A stretch of DNA of 53,472 bases. Source: Bacillus sp. FJAT-29790 (GTDB taxonomy: Bacteria; Bacillota; Bacilli; Bacillales; Cytobacillaceae). The stretch covers positions 1-53,472 of the forward strand of contig NZ_JAHNZZ010000005.1 of assembly GCF_019039215.1 (NCBI RefSeq), written 5' to 3'. This document shows positions 1-7,863 of this stretch, one piece after another. The notes below the pieces were generated by a model. The model worked only from the letters and a program-made list of their open reading frames with translations, was not told the DNA's origin and did no database searches. How positions within the stretch are numbered: the stretch's first letter is position 1; each line of letters begins with the position of its first letter. Position numbers and translations under genes: made by a program.

Positions 1-45
1 GCCGCCAGCGTTCGTCCTGAGCCAGGATCAAACTCTCCAATAAAG
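1..45 (-). rRNA. 16S rRNA, 5' end only
   Basis: The reverse complement reads GAGAGTTTGATCCTGGCTCA followed by GGACGAACGCTGGCGGC, the universal start of bacterial 16S rRNA (the 27F primer site). The gene runs leftwards out of the window, so only about 45 bases are present. The exact 5' processing end is estimated. Confidence 0.97.
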
Positions 46-87
46 AGTAAGATTAGCTCAAATTAAAAATTAAAACGTTGACGTTTC

Positions 88-112
88 TGCTTTGTTTAGT
101 TTTCAAAGAACT
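88..112 (-). promoter_or_regulatory. rRNA leader, boxA-like antitermination element
   Basis: On the minus strand this reads GTTCTTTGAAAACTAAACAA, the leader sequence found just upstream of 16S rRNA in Bacillus rrn operons. It contains the boxA-like core that recruits Nus factors. It lies between the tandem promoters and the mature 16S 5' end. Confidence 0.7.
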
Positions 113-204
113 ATTTTCGAGACAGGATTACATTATCTCATCTCACTTCACTAATGTCAAATACTTTTTTGAAATAACTTTTGCCGTATCAACGACAGAA
201 TTAC

Positions 205-233
205 ATTTTATCAAATGTATTTTTATTTGTCAA
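205..233 (-). promoter_or_regulatory. rrn promoter P2 (SigA)
   Basis: Minus strand TTGACA (233..228), a 17-bp spacer, then TAAAAT (210..205). This is a near-consensus SigA promoter directed at the 16S gene. It is the promoter-proximal member of a tandem pair about 95 bp apart, the usual Bacillus rrn arrangement. Confidence 0.85.
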
Positions 234-299
234 CCACCTAAGTTCTTCTTAAAACAGAGCCATACTCTATTTTGCCAGATTTACTCGGTGAGATTTACT

Positions 300-328
300 A
301 TATTACTATTATATTTTAGAGAAGTCAA
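300..328 (-). promoter_or_regulatory. rrn promoter P1 (SigA)
   Basis: Minus strand TTGACT (328..323), a 17-bp spacer, then TAATAT (305..300). It is the upstream member of the tandem rrn promoters. Confidence 0.7.
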
Positions 329-451
329 CAACTACTAGGGAATAAAATAACGTTATTTTTAAACCCTCAACTTTCCATCTCAATTTCTAGCTTAACACCG
401 TGGCACAGCTGTGCTGTTAATAGAGTCAAAGCAAATCGATATACATTAAAC

Positions 452-489
452 AAAAAAAGCCGATCATCTACACACAGTAGGTAATCGAC
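452..489 (-). terminator. Rho-independent terminator after the VWA lipoprotein gene
   Basis: GATCATCTAC pairs imperfectly with GTAGGTAATC around a short loop. On the minus strand the stem is followed by a run of seven T. It ends the transcript of the VWA gene and separates it from the rrn promoters. Confidence 0.75.
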
Positions 490-555
490 TTCTTTTTTCT
501 TTAACTGGATTTTTTCCAGTGGTTTCGAGACATATTGAATGTCTTCTATTCAGTC

Positions 556-1965
556 CTATAAATCAAGGTCTTCCGTCATATTATTAATAATTTCTCTCAA
601 TCGATCAGCTGTGTCAAAAATTTCATGATGTTTTTCTTTTTGAATGTTATCGGCATATTCTTTGACAACTTTTGAACGTTTATATAATAAATCAGAAATA
701 GTAATTTTTGTGTTTAGATCTATGAGATCGGCTTCCAACAAACTGTTTAAGGCTGCAGTCATTCGATCCAACTCCCTGTTTCGAGAAGTGATATGCTTAT
801 TAAAATGCTCTCTTAGTTGATTCGACATCCCGACAGAACTCCAATTTATATTATTATGATTGCCTGCAAACCAAAAACGCCATGTGGTTTTACTCATACT
901 TTCTTTCCATGATTTTGTTATTTGGTCATCCAACTGTTGTTTGTTTTTAACAGAAGAGTATTCTCCACTACCGGCATTTGCTACTTCTTTCAATTGGCGA
1001 TCAGCTTCGTCATCAACATCAAAACCAATGATATTTATTTGGAGGTCAGTAATGGAAACTTTCGCATCTTTCGCTGCCTGTACGGGATCACCATCACATG
1101 TCTCAATCCCATCACTGATCACATAAATAAATGTCTTTGTTTGTTTATCACTTGCTTCCAGTAATTCTTTTTCAGCCTTTTGAATGGCTGACGCAAGTGG
1201 TGTCCAGCCGCTCGCATTAAATTTATTCATTGCATCAGTAAAGCCTTCTTTATGATACGATTTCAAAGGATAGACTGTTTCTATACTGCTGCATGATAAA
1301 TTTTTATCTTTGTCTGCACCAGTTCCCTTGTGTCCGAATACAGATAGTGAAATGTTTACGTTGTCAGGGAGACTTTCGGAAAAGCTTTTCAAACTTGTTT
1401 TGGCCAGTTCCATTTTATTAACGCCGGAAACATTTGCTTTCATACTTCCACTTGCATCAAGTAATACTGCAACATTCACTTTACCAGGCCCTTTATTAAG
1501 CTCCTCCTCACTGACATCTTGTAGCAGTCTACCGTCTGGGAACTTGAGTTCATCGTATATGACTCCAAAATCCTTCATCGGCTGAATTGTATTGCTGTAA
1601 TTCGTACGAAAATTTGTGACAAGTGATTGCGCCCATTTTTCAGCGCCCCATTCTTTTGTATCCAGCTTTTTTATACTTTGTATGTATTCATTAACTGCTT
1701 CTTCTGCTGCATTAGAATATTCATCATTATCAGCGAACTCTTTATCGTTTATATATTTTTGAAACAATTCGCCTGCTGGCTCTTTTTCTATTTCTTCTCC
1801 AATCAGGCTATATGTAGCTTTTTCTTTTTCTTCTTTACTTTTATCTGCGGTTGTTTCCTCAACTTTTTGTGATTTCTTTTTAATACTCGTCTTTTCATTT
1901 TGTTGGCAGCCAAACATCGCTAAACAGCATACAAATAGTAAAATTAAACGAAATTGCTTTAACAA
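556..1965 (-). CDS. VWA-domain lipoprotein, function unknown
   Basis: A secreted, lipid-anchored protein of about 469 residues. The N-terminus is a signal peptide ending in a lipobox (LAMFGC), so the mature protein should start at that Cys on the outer face of the membrane. A charged, Lys/Glu-rich linker follows. The central part is a von Willebrand factor A domain with the metal-site motif DASGSM and a later conserved ISDGIETCD segment. The C-terminal third is helical with no recognised domain. A TTG 9 bp upstream (1974) abuts the GGGAG ribosome site with no spacing, so the TTG at 1965 is preferred. VWA domains usually bind ligands through a metal ion; the partner is not evident. The gene is monocistronic, with its own terminator. 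Confidence 0.85.
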   Translation of the reverse strand: MLKQFRLILLFVCCLAMFGCQQNEKTSIKKKSQKVEETTADKSKEEKEKATYSLIGEEIEKEPAGELFQKYINDKEFADNDEYSNAAEEAVNEYIQSIKKLDTKEWGAEKWAQSLVTNFRTNYSNTIQPMKDFGVIYDELKFPDGRLLQDVSEEELNKGPGKVNVAVLLDASGSMKANVSGVNKMELAKTSLKSFSESLPDNVNISLSVFGHKGTGADKDKNLSCSSIETVYPLKSYHKEGFTDAMNKFNASGWTPLASAIQKAEKELLEASDKQTKTFIYVISDGIETCDGDPVQAAKDAKVSITDLQINIIGFDVDDEADRQLKEVANAGSGEYSSVKNKQQLDDQITKSWKESMSKTTWRFWFAGNHNNINWSSVGMSNQLREHFNKHITSRNRELDRMTAALNSLLEADLIDLNTKITISDLLYKRSKVVKEYADNIQKEKHHEIFDTADRLREIINNMTEDLDL

Positions 1966-2135
1966 AATTTTCAACTCCCATCCAAAAAGGGAAATATTCC
2001 CTTTATATAGCTAGTATATGTAATAATATGATGGGTAGAAAAGGGCCCTTTTACCTAAATGGTATTAATTTGGAAATGCCGAATTTTTTCTTATGGCTCA
2101 TAGTAATTTGGGTTTATCTCTTTCAAATAGAACAA

Positions 2136-2169
2136 AAAAGAAGCCATGTTTTTTGAACATGGCTTCTTC
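2136..2169 (-). terminator. Bidirectional terminator after the glutaredoxin-like gene
   Basis: AAGCCATGTT and AACATGGCTT form a 12-bp hairpin with T-rich sequence on the minus-strand 3' side, immediately after the stop codon at 2174. Confidence 0.8.
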
Positions 2170-2173
2170 TTCG

Positions 2174-2419
2174 TTAGCTATCCTTTGTTACTTCTAATAG
2201 ATTCATTAGTTCGTCAGGATTAAACCCTTTTACCGCTTGACCCGCTACCACGGTTACGGGCACTCCCATAAATCCGAATTTTTCTACCTCTGGCTGATAT
2301 TCTGGATTCTTTAACACGTCCCTGACCTCAAAAGGAATTCCTTCCTTAGTAAGCATTTCTTTGACCAGCGTGCATTCAGTACAGCCTTTAGTGGAATAAA
2401 CAATTACTTGGTTGCTCAT
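2174..2419 (-). CDS. Glutaredoxin-like thiol-disulfide protein
   Basis: An 81-residue single-domain thioredoxin-fold protein of the glutaredoxin/NrdH family. The redox motif is CTEC in YSTKGCTECTLVKEML, at residues 13-16. The cis-Pro region GVPVTVV and the following GFNPDEL fit the family, as does the length. Such proteins reduce disulfides in cytosolic partners, but the partner is not shown here. AAGGAGG precedes the ATG. It begins about 37 bp after the dbpA stop with no terminator between them, so it is probably co-transcribed with dbpA. Confidence 0.85.
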   Translation of the reverse strand: MSNQVIVYSTKGCTECTLVKEMLTKEGIPFEVRDVLKNPEYQPEVEKFGFMGVPVTVVAGQAVKGFNPDELMNLLEVTKDS

Positions 2420-2456
2420 ACGTTTTGCGCCTCCTTATAACTTTTCAATGATCTCT

Positions 2457-3905
2457 TCACTTCTTTTTAGCTTCATGTACTTTCAACAACTTACCTTTTA
2501 TTGTTGTATTCTTCATTGCTTTCAGCACGATAGGACCTTTACCATTTAAGATTTCTACATAAGAAACGGCGTCCAAGATTGTGATGATGCCAATATCCTC
2601 TACTAAGATACCATCAATTTTAGCAATCGTTCCAACAAAATCTACTGCCCTAAGCTTCTTTTTCTTACCGCCATTAAAATACAACTTCATAATTTGTTTG
2701 TTTAGTTTTTCATTTTTTACTTTTTTAATTATTGGTTCAACATTCATTTTTGCTTCAAAGGCAGCTTTCTTATTTGAGACTTCCTCTTTTGAAGGTGTGG
2801 TCATGATCGGAATCTTAAAACCAATATATTCTTCAATTTCACTTAAAAATCGATCTTCGAATGAAGTAACAAACGTAATGGCTTTCCCCTTTTGACCCGC
2901 CCGTCCCGTTCTTCCCGTACGATGGACATAGCTTTCTTTCTCTAATGGAAGGTCATAGTTGATGACATGTGTAATATTCTCAATATCAATTCCTCTAGCT
3001 GCTACATCTGTCGCAATTAAATAGCGGAATTCTCCCCTTCGAAAATCATCCATCACATCAAGGCGATCCTCTTGTACCATGCCTCCATGAATTTTATCAC
3101 AGCTGTAACCTAAATCAGTTAACTGATCACATACATTATCGACTCGGTCTTTTGTTCGACAAAAAATAATGCAGCTATCTGGATTTTCGACAATCGTTAC
3201 ATCTTGAAGCATCGAAAATTTATGATCTTCATCCACTTCAAAAAGAGAATGGTCAATTTTATCAGTCGTAAGTCCAGTCGCTTGAATCTCAATGTCGATA
3301 GGTGTTTTCATATAGTTAAGTGATAAGTTTTTGACTTCTTCAGGTATTGTAGCCGAAAATAACATCGTCACACGATTTCGAGGTAACTTTGTTATGATTG
3401 CTTCTACTTGTTCGATAAATCCCATGTTTAACATTTCATCCGCTTCATCAATAACAAGATAGCTAATCCGCTCTAAGGCAAGCGACCCTCTTTCAATATG
3501 ATCCAGTACCCGACCCGGAGTTCCGACGACTACATGTGTCTTTTGCTTTAATTCTGTTTTTTGTATAGCAAAAGGTTGCCTTCCGTAAACGGCCGCTGCT
3601 TTAATTCGTTTAAATCTGCCTATGTTTGTGATATCCTCTTTCACCTGAACTGCAAGCTCTCTCGTTGGTGTCAAAATTAATGCCTGAGGTTTGTTTTCCT
3701 TCCAATCGATCAAATCACAAATAGGGATCCCAAATGAGGCTGTCTTCCCACTTCCTGTTTGCGATTTCACAACAAGATCAATCTTCTCTAACACAAGAGG
3801 AATGACCTTACTCTGTACCTCTGTTGGATTTTCATATTCTAAGCTTTTCAGCGCGTTTGTGATTTCATCACTTAATTGATAATCATTAAAGCTTCTTTTA
3901 CCCAT
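2457..3905 (-). CDS. dbpA: ATP-dependent 23S rRNA helicase DbpA (YxiN type)
   Basis: A 482-residue DEAD-box RNA helicase. Helicase motifs occur in order: Walker [23 protein letters not shown] in [11 protein letters not shown] in LFSATIP, ARGID and HRTGRTGR. The last 75-80 residues (from about [10 protein letters not shown]) match the DbpA/YxiN RNA-binding domain, which targets hairpin 92 of 23S rRNA. This domain separates DbpA from general DEAD proteins such as CshA. The family acts in the cytoplasm in assembly of the large ribosomal subunit. Length and sequence closely resemble B. subtilis YxiN (479 aa) throughout. It is likely the first gene of a two-gene unit with the glutaredoxin-like gene. 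Confidence 0.96.
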   Translation of the reverse strand: MGKRSFNDYQLSDEITNALKSLEYENPTEVQSKVIPLVLEKIDLVVKSQTGSGKTASFGIPICDLIDWKENKPQALILTPTRELAVQVKEDITNIGRFKRIKAAAVYGRQPFAIQKTELKQKTHVVVGTPGRVLDHIERGSLALERISYLVIDEADEMLNMGFIEQVEAIITKLPRNRVTMLFSATIPEEVKNLSLNYMKTPIDIEIQATGLTTDKIDHSLFEVDEDHKFSMLQDVTIVENPDSCIIFCRTKDRVDNVCDQLTDLGYSCDKIHGGMVQEDRLDVMDDFRRGEFRYLIATDVAARGIDIENITHVINYDLPLEKESYVHRTGRTGRAGQKGKAITFVTSFEDRFLSEIEEYIGFKIPIMTTPSKEEVSNKKAAFEAKMNVEPIIKKVKNEKLNKQIMKLYFNGGKKKKLRAVDFVGTIAKIDGILVEDIGIITILDAVSYVEILNGKGPIVLKAMKNTTIKGKLLKVHEAKKK

Positions 3906-4086
3906 AACTAAGCCTCTTTTATTTTGGATTATTTACCTTATCATTTCTGTAAAGATTACACTACATTAAACAAGCTACCATTATACGCTAATTTCTTCTA
4001 TTATAAGACGCTTCGTTAACATTATTCTTTAAATTCCTTTTTCCACTATGATTCCGCTAATAAATGTTCGAATTAATAAAAAGAGA

Positions 4087-4103
4087 CTTACCCTTTGGGC
4101 AAG
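4087..4103 (-). terminator. Terminator overlapping the stop codon of the 63-aa gene
   Basis: Minus strand CTTGCCC, loop AAA, GGGTAAG, then TCTCTTTTTATT. The hairpin contains the last codons and the TAA of the upstream small gene. Confidence 0.6.
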
Positions 4104-4279
4104 TCAAGTGCTTGGTATGCTAACTGATACTTTCCGCCCTCAGCAACTTCTGAATGGTACAAAGCCTTAAGAGCAAAGTTTTTCTCAAGATCGTGTTCAG
4201 CCATCAACTCTTTTAAGCGCTTTTGCAATTCTTTATTGTCATTGATCAGCTGTTTCATTTGCGATTTCATGTACTTCAT
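4088..4279 (-). CDS. Small coiled-coil protein, unknown function
   Basis: A 63-residue soluble protein, mostly a charged amphipathic helix (heptad-like pattern in residues 5-35), followed by a short Gly-containing tail. There is no signal peptide or recognised domain. It is supported as a real gene by a good ribosome site (AAAGGAG, 10 bp before ATG) and an intrinsic terminator at its stop codon. Function is not recognised. Confidence 0.6.
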   Translation of the reverse strand: MKYMKSQMKQLINDNKELQKRLKELMAEHDLEKNFALKALYHSEVAEGGKYQLAYQALDLPKG

Positions 4280-4490
4280 GTATATTAAACTCCTTTAGAT
4301 ACCCAATCTATTCACCAAGTATAACATTAATTATATTATTTTCGATTCTGAATGGATGGATTCATTAAAAGCTCTAAAAAAGTAATCCTTTTTTTAACCT
4401 AAATAAACCAACAAGGTATATTAATTAAGTAATCTGGAGAAAATAATGGTAATTACAACTTACAAACTATGAAAAAAAAGGGGAATAGTT

Positions 4491-4631
4491 ATGTATAAAG
4501 TAGAAAATTCAATGTATGAGATTGGGTTATTGCTTGATCATCATTTTGAAAAGGAAAAAGTTGAATCACTTGGTCATCGCGTTTATGAAATTAGCCTGTT
4601 GCTGCATGAATATAAAAGAACTATAGAATAA
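4491..4631 (+). CDS. Short protein of 46 aa, unknown
   Basis: ATG at 4491, preceded by AAAAGGGGAA, starts a 46-codon frame ending in TAA. The product begins MYKVENSMYEIGLLLDHH and carries an internal near-repeat: the segment MYEIGLLL near residue 8 resembles VYEISLLL near residue 31. That suggests a small two-helix protein. The frame stops just before a strong bidirectional terminator at 4634-4666. No family is recognised. Confidence 0.45.
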   Translation: MYKVENSMYEIGLLLDHHFEKEKVESLGHRVYEISLLLHEYKRTIE

Positions 4632-4633
4632 TA

Positions 4634-4666
4634 GAAGAAGGAGCAGTCTAAGACTGCTCCTTCTTC
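4634..4666. terminator. Bidirectional terminator between convergent genes
   Basis: A perfect inverted repeat with 16-bp arms (GAAGAAGGAGCAGTCT and its complement) around a single central base. It serves the small plus-strand gene and the minus-strand phaJ. The TAG stop of phaJ lies in the hairpin centre, so its last five codons form one stem arm. Confidence 0.85.
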
Positions 4667-5112
4667 ATGACTACGGCACTGCCTTCAAGCACTATTTCGT
4701 CTTTTTGATTATAGGCATTGGTTTGTAAGGTCAGAATGTTTTTCCTAGGGCGTTTATCGATAATTTCTCCGACTATTTTTATCGTATCCCCGATTCGAAC
4801 TGGTGCAGTGAACTTGCAATTTTGCGATAAATAAATGACGTTCTTTCCGGGTAAAATGGTGCCAATTAGAGCAGAAATAAAGCCAACTGTTAATATTCCG
4901 TGAGCAATTCTCCCCTTAAACATTGTACCCGCCGCGAAATCCTCATCTATATGGATAGGGTTTACATCTTCTGTAAGTGTAGCAAAATCGAGAATGTCTT
5001 GATTTGTCACTTTCCTCGTAAAAGTGGCCGTATCCCCAATTGCAATTTCTGCAAAAGGCCGATCCATTATATTTCTTGATCTTTCAATTAATTTTGAATG
5101 CTGGGATTTCAT
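4648..5112 (-). CDS. phaJ: (R)-specific enoyl-CoA hydratase, MaoC family (PhaJ-like)
   Basis: A hot-dog-fold MaoC-type hydratase of about 154 residues. The catalytic Asp/His motif is visible in DVNPIHIDEDFA, followed by FKGRIAHGIL. PhaJ enzymes hydrate trans-2-enoyl-CoA from fatty-acid oxidation to (R)-3-hydroxyacyl-CoA, the substrate of PHA synthase. The gene starts about 25 bp downstream of phaP on the same strand, at the edge of the PHA cluster, which supports that role. The ATG at 5112 has AGGAGG very close to it. A TTG at 5127 and an ATG at 5067 are alternative starts. Substrate chain length cannot be read from the sequence. Confidence 0.85.
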   Translation of the reverse strand: MKSQHSKLIERSRNIMDRPFAEIAIGDTATFTRKVTNQDILDFATLTEDVNPIHIDEDFAAGTMFKGRIAHGILTVGFISALIGTILPGKNVIYLSQNCKFTAPVRIGDTIKIVGEIIDKRPRKNILTLQTNAYNQKDEIVLEGSAVVMKKEQS

Positions 5113-5136
5113 TCCTCCTAATCCCAACAGGTTCTT

Positions 5137-5679
5137 TCATTTCGGCTGAAGCTTCTCAAGTGTTTGAGTTGTTTGGCCTTCTATCACATCAACCCATTTA
5201 CTTTGGGACTCTTTGATCTGCGACATAAACTTTTCAATCACTTCTTTTGATTCTGTTTGTATTTTATTTTGCTCTTCTACAGCCTTTTTCACTGATTCAT
5301 ACATTCTTTCATGCGATTGTTCAACCATCGTCAGCATTGCTTTGCTAGGAGTAGCAGATAATTGCTGAATTCGATTGATGATATCAGCCATTTTCTCATT
5401 CCAACTCTCAAGCAAGCTTGCAGCCTCTTCGTTATTGAGATACTTATTATTTTCTTTAAATGACTGAGTGACTTTATTTAACGAGGTTTTCATTTCTTCT
5501 TCCACTTGTTTAAGATTGGAAGTCAGTGTCGTAAACATCTCTTGTTGTTTTTTAATTGCTTCTACCGAAATTTTTCCGAACTCTTGTTGAGATTCATATA
5601 TCTTCTGAACGCCATTTTCCCAATTTCCCCACATAGTATCAAGTAGCTTTTTCGACTGCTCCACCGAATTTGTAAACAT
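5137..5679 (-). CDS. phaP: Phasin PhaP, PHA granule-associated protein
   Basis: About 180 residues, almost entirely helical and rich in Gln, Lys and Glu, starting MFTNSVEQSKKLLDTMWGNW. Phasins coat polyhydroxyalkanoate granules and control their number and size. Size, composition and position next to phaQ match the B. megaterium-type cluster. The start is set by AAAGGAGG just before a double ATG (5682 and 5679). The frame stays open to 5769, but that stretch belongs to an intergenic repeat element and is not coding. Because the repeat ends about 20 bp upstream of the start, the phaP promoter must lie in the repeat or beyond it towards phaQ. Confidence 0.9.
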   Translation of the reverse strand: MFTNSVEQSKKLLDTMWGNWENGVQKIYESQQEFGKISVEAIKKQQEMFTTLTSNLKQVEEEMKTSLNKVTQSFKENNKYLNNEEAASLLESWNEKMADIINRIQQLSATPSKAMLTMVEQSHERMYESVKKAVEEQNKIQTESKEVIEKFMSQIKESQSKWVDVIEGQTTQTLEKLQPK

Positions 5680-5748
5680 CATTACGCCTCCTTTAATTTT
5701 TAGGGCTGCTTTCGCATATATTGTTATTTTAGCCTTCAAAGTTTGCCC

Positions 5749-5874
5749 GTTGATTTCCGCTACGGGCACTTGCTTTCCGCGGGGAGTGACGGGAGCCTCC
5801 TCGGCGTTACCGCCTGTGGGGTCTCCCGCTCACTCTATTCCCGCAGGAGTCAAGTGCCCTCCGCTCCAATCAAC
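5749..5874. repeat. GC-rich hairpin repeat, copy 1
   Basis: The core runs from GTTGATTTCCGCTACGGGCA to CCTCCGCTCCAATCAAC and forms a long imperfect inverted repeat with internal GCGGGG...CCCGCAGG arms. Related copies are at 19219, 20217 and 51041. Flanks resembling GGCTG(T/C)TTTCG and its inverse CGAAAACAGCC extend this copy to about 5704..5913, like terminal inverted repeats. It lies between phaQ and phaP. Confidence 0.85.
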
Positions 5875-5958
5875 TCAGATTATTTAAAAGCAACAAACTT
5901 TACGAAAACAGCCATTTTTAAAAAAATAATTTATGTGGCTGCAGAATATTCTGCAGGA

Positions 5959-6375
5959 TCACTTTTCGTCAGGATCGTCCTTACCCTTTGAAAACGGGGG
6001 CATAAACATGTTGGAATACAGATTGAAAAAGCTGTCCAACATTGTTTGATATTGTTCAAGTGAGCCGGCCCATAAATCTAAATATTGCTCGCCAGCATTT
6101 GTTAATGAATAGATTCGCTTTGCTGGGCCACCACTGGATGTATCCCATTCTGATTTGACGAGATCGTCCTTTTCCAACTGTCTAAGAACACGATAAACAT
6201 TCCCCTGATCTATGGAAGAAAAGCCAAATTGGGTTAACTGTTGAATCAGTTTATACCCATGCAGACTAAATCCCCCCCGCAAACTTAATAATAAAAACGG
6301 AATCATAAAGTTTTTTGGAGAGCCCCCAATACTTTTTTCCATATTCTTTTTTTGTGTTTCATTTTTGTCTGTCAT
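5959..6375 (-). CDS. phaQ: PhaQ, PadR-family repressor of PHA genes
   Basis: A 138-residue PadR-type winged-helix protein. The recognition region (GGFSLHGYKLIQQL and GNVYRVLRQLEKDDLVKSEW) lies in the first 75 residues. A helical dimerisation tail follows and the C-terminus is charged. In B. megaterium PhaQ represses phaQ and phaP and is released by PHB itself; this one has the same neighbours. The ATG at 6375 is preferred over an upstream GTG at 6387, which overlaps the ribosome site (AGGTG, 9 bp away). A strong palindrome over its own promoter is the probable operator. Confidence 0.9.
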   Translation of the reverse strand: MTDKNETQKKNMEKSIGGSPKNFMIPFLLLSLRGGFSLHGYKLIQQLTQFGFSSIDQGNVYRVLRQLEKDDLVKSEWDTSSGGPAKRIYSLTNAGEQYLDLWAGSLEQYQTMLDSFFNLYSNMFMPPFSKGKDDPDEK

Positions 6376-6399
6376 AATAAACATCACCTAAATACTTTT

Positions 6400-6430
6400 T
6401 TCTTATATGTGTAATTTACACCTATAAGAA
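6400..6430. promoter_or_regulatory. Probable PhaQ operator palindrome
   Basis: TTCTTATATGTGTAA, a central T, then TTACACCTATAAGAA: 15-bp arms with one mismatch. It overlaps the -10 region of the phaQ promoter and lies 25 bp before the phaQ start codon, where a self-repressing regulator would bind. Confidence 0.7.
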
Positions 6431-6441
6431 AAATTTGTCAA
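6413..6441 (-). promoter_or_regulatory. phaQ promoter (SigA)
   Basis: Minus strand TTGACA (6441..6436), a 17-bp spacer, then TAAATT (6418..6413). The -10 lies inside the 31-bp palindrome. Confidence 0.7.
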
Positions 6442-6594
6442 ACTCAAAAAAATTCACTCCTTCGACATTTACCATCTTTCGTCAGTTTTCGCACATGTTT
6501 TGTCGAAATTATTAGAAAGGTTTGAATTGTTTCCTGCTAAAATCATCGCTACACTGTTATATGAAAAGAATAATTAAAAGAGGGGGCTCGAACA

Positions 6595-7053
6595 TTGTCT
6601 AATCAAAAAACATTTGACCCATTTTCCATTTGGCAAGATCACTATAAGAACGTTGAGAACTATTGGAGAGAAGCAATGGGAGAACAAATCAAAACAGAGG
6701 AATTTTCCGAGTGGATGGGAAAGGTTTTGGAAGGGAATTTGTTATTTAAGCAGATGACTGATAAGTCCTCTAAGCAGTACTTAGAACAAATGAACCTGCC
6801 TTCCCGTGAAGATTTGTCAAATTTGTCGTCTTTAATTGTGAACTTAGACACAAAGGTTGACGATTTAGAAGAAAAGTTGGAAGAAAACCTTGAAAATCAA
6901 CAATCATCCTCAGCTGTTAAGAAAGAGATGGCTCTTTTGAAGAAAGAAGTAAAAGAGATTGGAAGTAAACTTGATGAAGCCCTTCAATTCTTGAAAGAAA
7001 ATCAAAAGAGTAATAACAAAAGTAACAACACAAAGGAAAATAGTAATAAATAA
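6595..7053 (+). CDS. phaR: PhaR, subunit of class IV PHA synthase
   Basis: 152 residues, starting with TTG after AGAGGGGG. The N-terminal half is conserved (FDPFSIWQDHYKNVENYWREAMG). The C-terminal half is a coiled coil rich in Glu, Lys and Asn. PhaR pairs with PhaC to make the active PHA synthase of Bacillus, and neither subunit works alone. It is the first gene of phaR-phaB-phaC, divergent from phaQ. The Asn/Lys-rich last 20 residues look disordered. Confidence 0.93.
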   Translation: MSNQKTFDPFSIWQDHYKNVENYWREAMGEQIKTEEFSEWMGKVLEGNLLFKQMTDKSSKQYLEQMNLPSREDLSNLSSLIVNLDTKVDDLEEKLEENLENQQSSSAVKKEMALLKKEVKEIGSKLDEALQFLKENQKSNNKSNNTKENSNK

Positions 7054-7085
7054 ATATATTAAAATATCCTAGGAGTGAGAGACAT

Positions 7086-7829
7086 ATGGCAAATTTACAT
7101 GGCAAGATTGCAATCGTTACAGGCGGGGCGGTAGGAATAGGAGCTGCGATTTCAAAGGAATTAGCCCAAAATGGCGTAAAGGTCGTATTAAATTATAATA
7201 GCAGCAGTCAAGCAGCTGAGAAGCTTGTTTCTTCTATTAATGAAAACGGAGGAACAGCATTGGCTGTACAGGCAGATGTTTCCATTGCGGAAGAAGCTGC
7301 TAAATTAGTAAATGCAGCGATTGATACATATGGCCAGTTAGATATTTTAGTTAATAATGCTGGAATTACAAGAGACCGTTCATTTAAGAAGCTTTCAGAA
7401 GATGATTGGAGAAAAGTGATAGATGTCAATTTAAATAGCGTGTATAACACGGTATCACCAGCATTAAATTATATCTCACAATCCGACGCTGGAAGAATTA
7501 TTAACATTTCATCGATCATTGGCCAAACAGGAGCATTCGGTCAAACGAACTATGCTGCTGCCAAAGCAGGGATGATTGGATTTACAAAGTCCCTCGCTCT
7601 TGAATTAGCAAGAACAAGTGTGACTGTAAATGCGATTTGTCCAGGATTTATTGAAACGAGCATGGTTACAGAAATCCCCGAAGACATTCGCCAACAAATC
7701 CAAGCAAAAGTTCCTAAGAAACGATTTGGCCATCCGGAAGAAATTGCAAAAGGCGTTCTCTACCTATGTAAAGATGGTGCCTACATTACTGGACAACAGT
7801 TGAATATTAACGGCGGGCTGTTTATGTAA
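7086..7829 (+). CDS. phaB: Acetoacetyl-CoA reductase PhaB
   Basis: A 247-residue short-chain dehydrogenase. It has the cofactor motif TGGAVGIGAA near residue 12, NNAGITRD near residue 87, the catalytic Ser in NISSIIG and the YAAAKAG catalytic Tyr/Lys. It reduces acetoacetyl-CoA to (R)-3-hydroxybutyryl-CoA with NAD(P)H, supplying the PHA synthase. FabG-type ketoacyl reductases look alike, but the position between phaR and phaC decides the call. GGAGTGAGAG precedes the ATG. The gap to phaR is 32 bp and to phaC 34 bp, so this is one operon. Confidence 0.93.
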   Translation: MANLHGKIAIVTGGAVGIGAAISKELAQNGVKVVLNYNSSSQAAEKLVSSINENGGTALAVQADVSIAEEAAKLVNAAIDTYGQLDILVNNAGITRDRSFKKLSEDDWRKVIDVNLNSVYNTVSPALNYISQSDAGRIINISSIIGQTGAFGQTNYAAAKAGMIGFTKSLALELARTSVTVNAICPGFIETSMVTEIPEDIRQQIQAKVPKKRFGHPEEIAKGVLYLCKDGAYITGQQLNINGGLFM

Positions 7830-7863
7830 ATTACTGCTTTTCCAAGAAAGGTGTGAATGAAAA

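Noticed and set aside
5683-5769. N-terminal extension of phaP
   Set aside because: It lies in repeat copy 1. AAAGGAGG directly precedes the ATG pair at 5682/5679, which is the true start.
5743-5991. 82-codon plus-strand frame
   Set aside because: It consists of the GC-rich repeat, where stop-free frames arise from composition.
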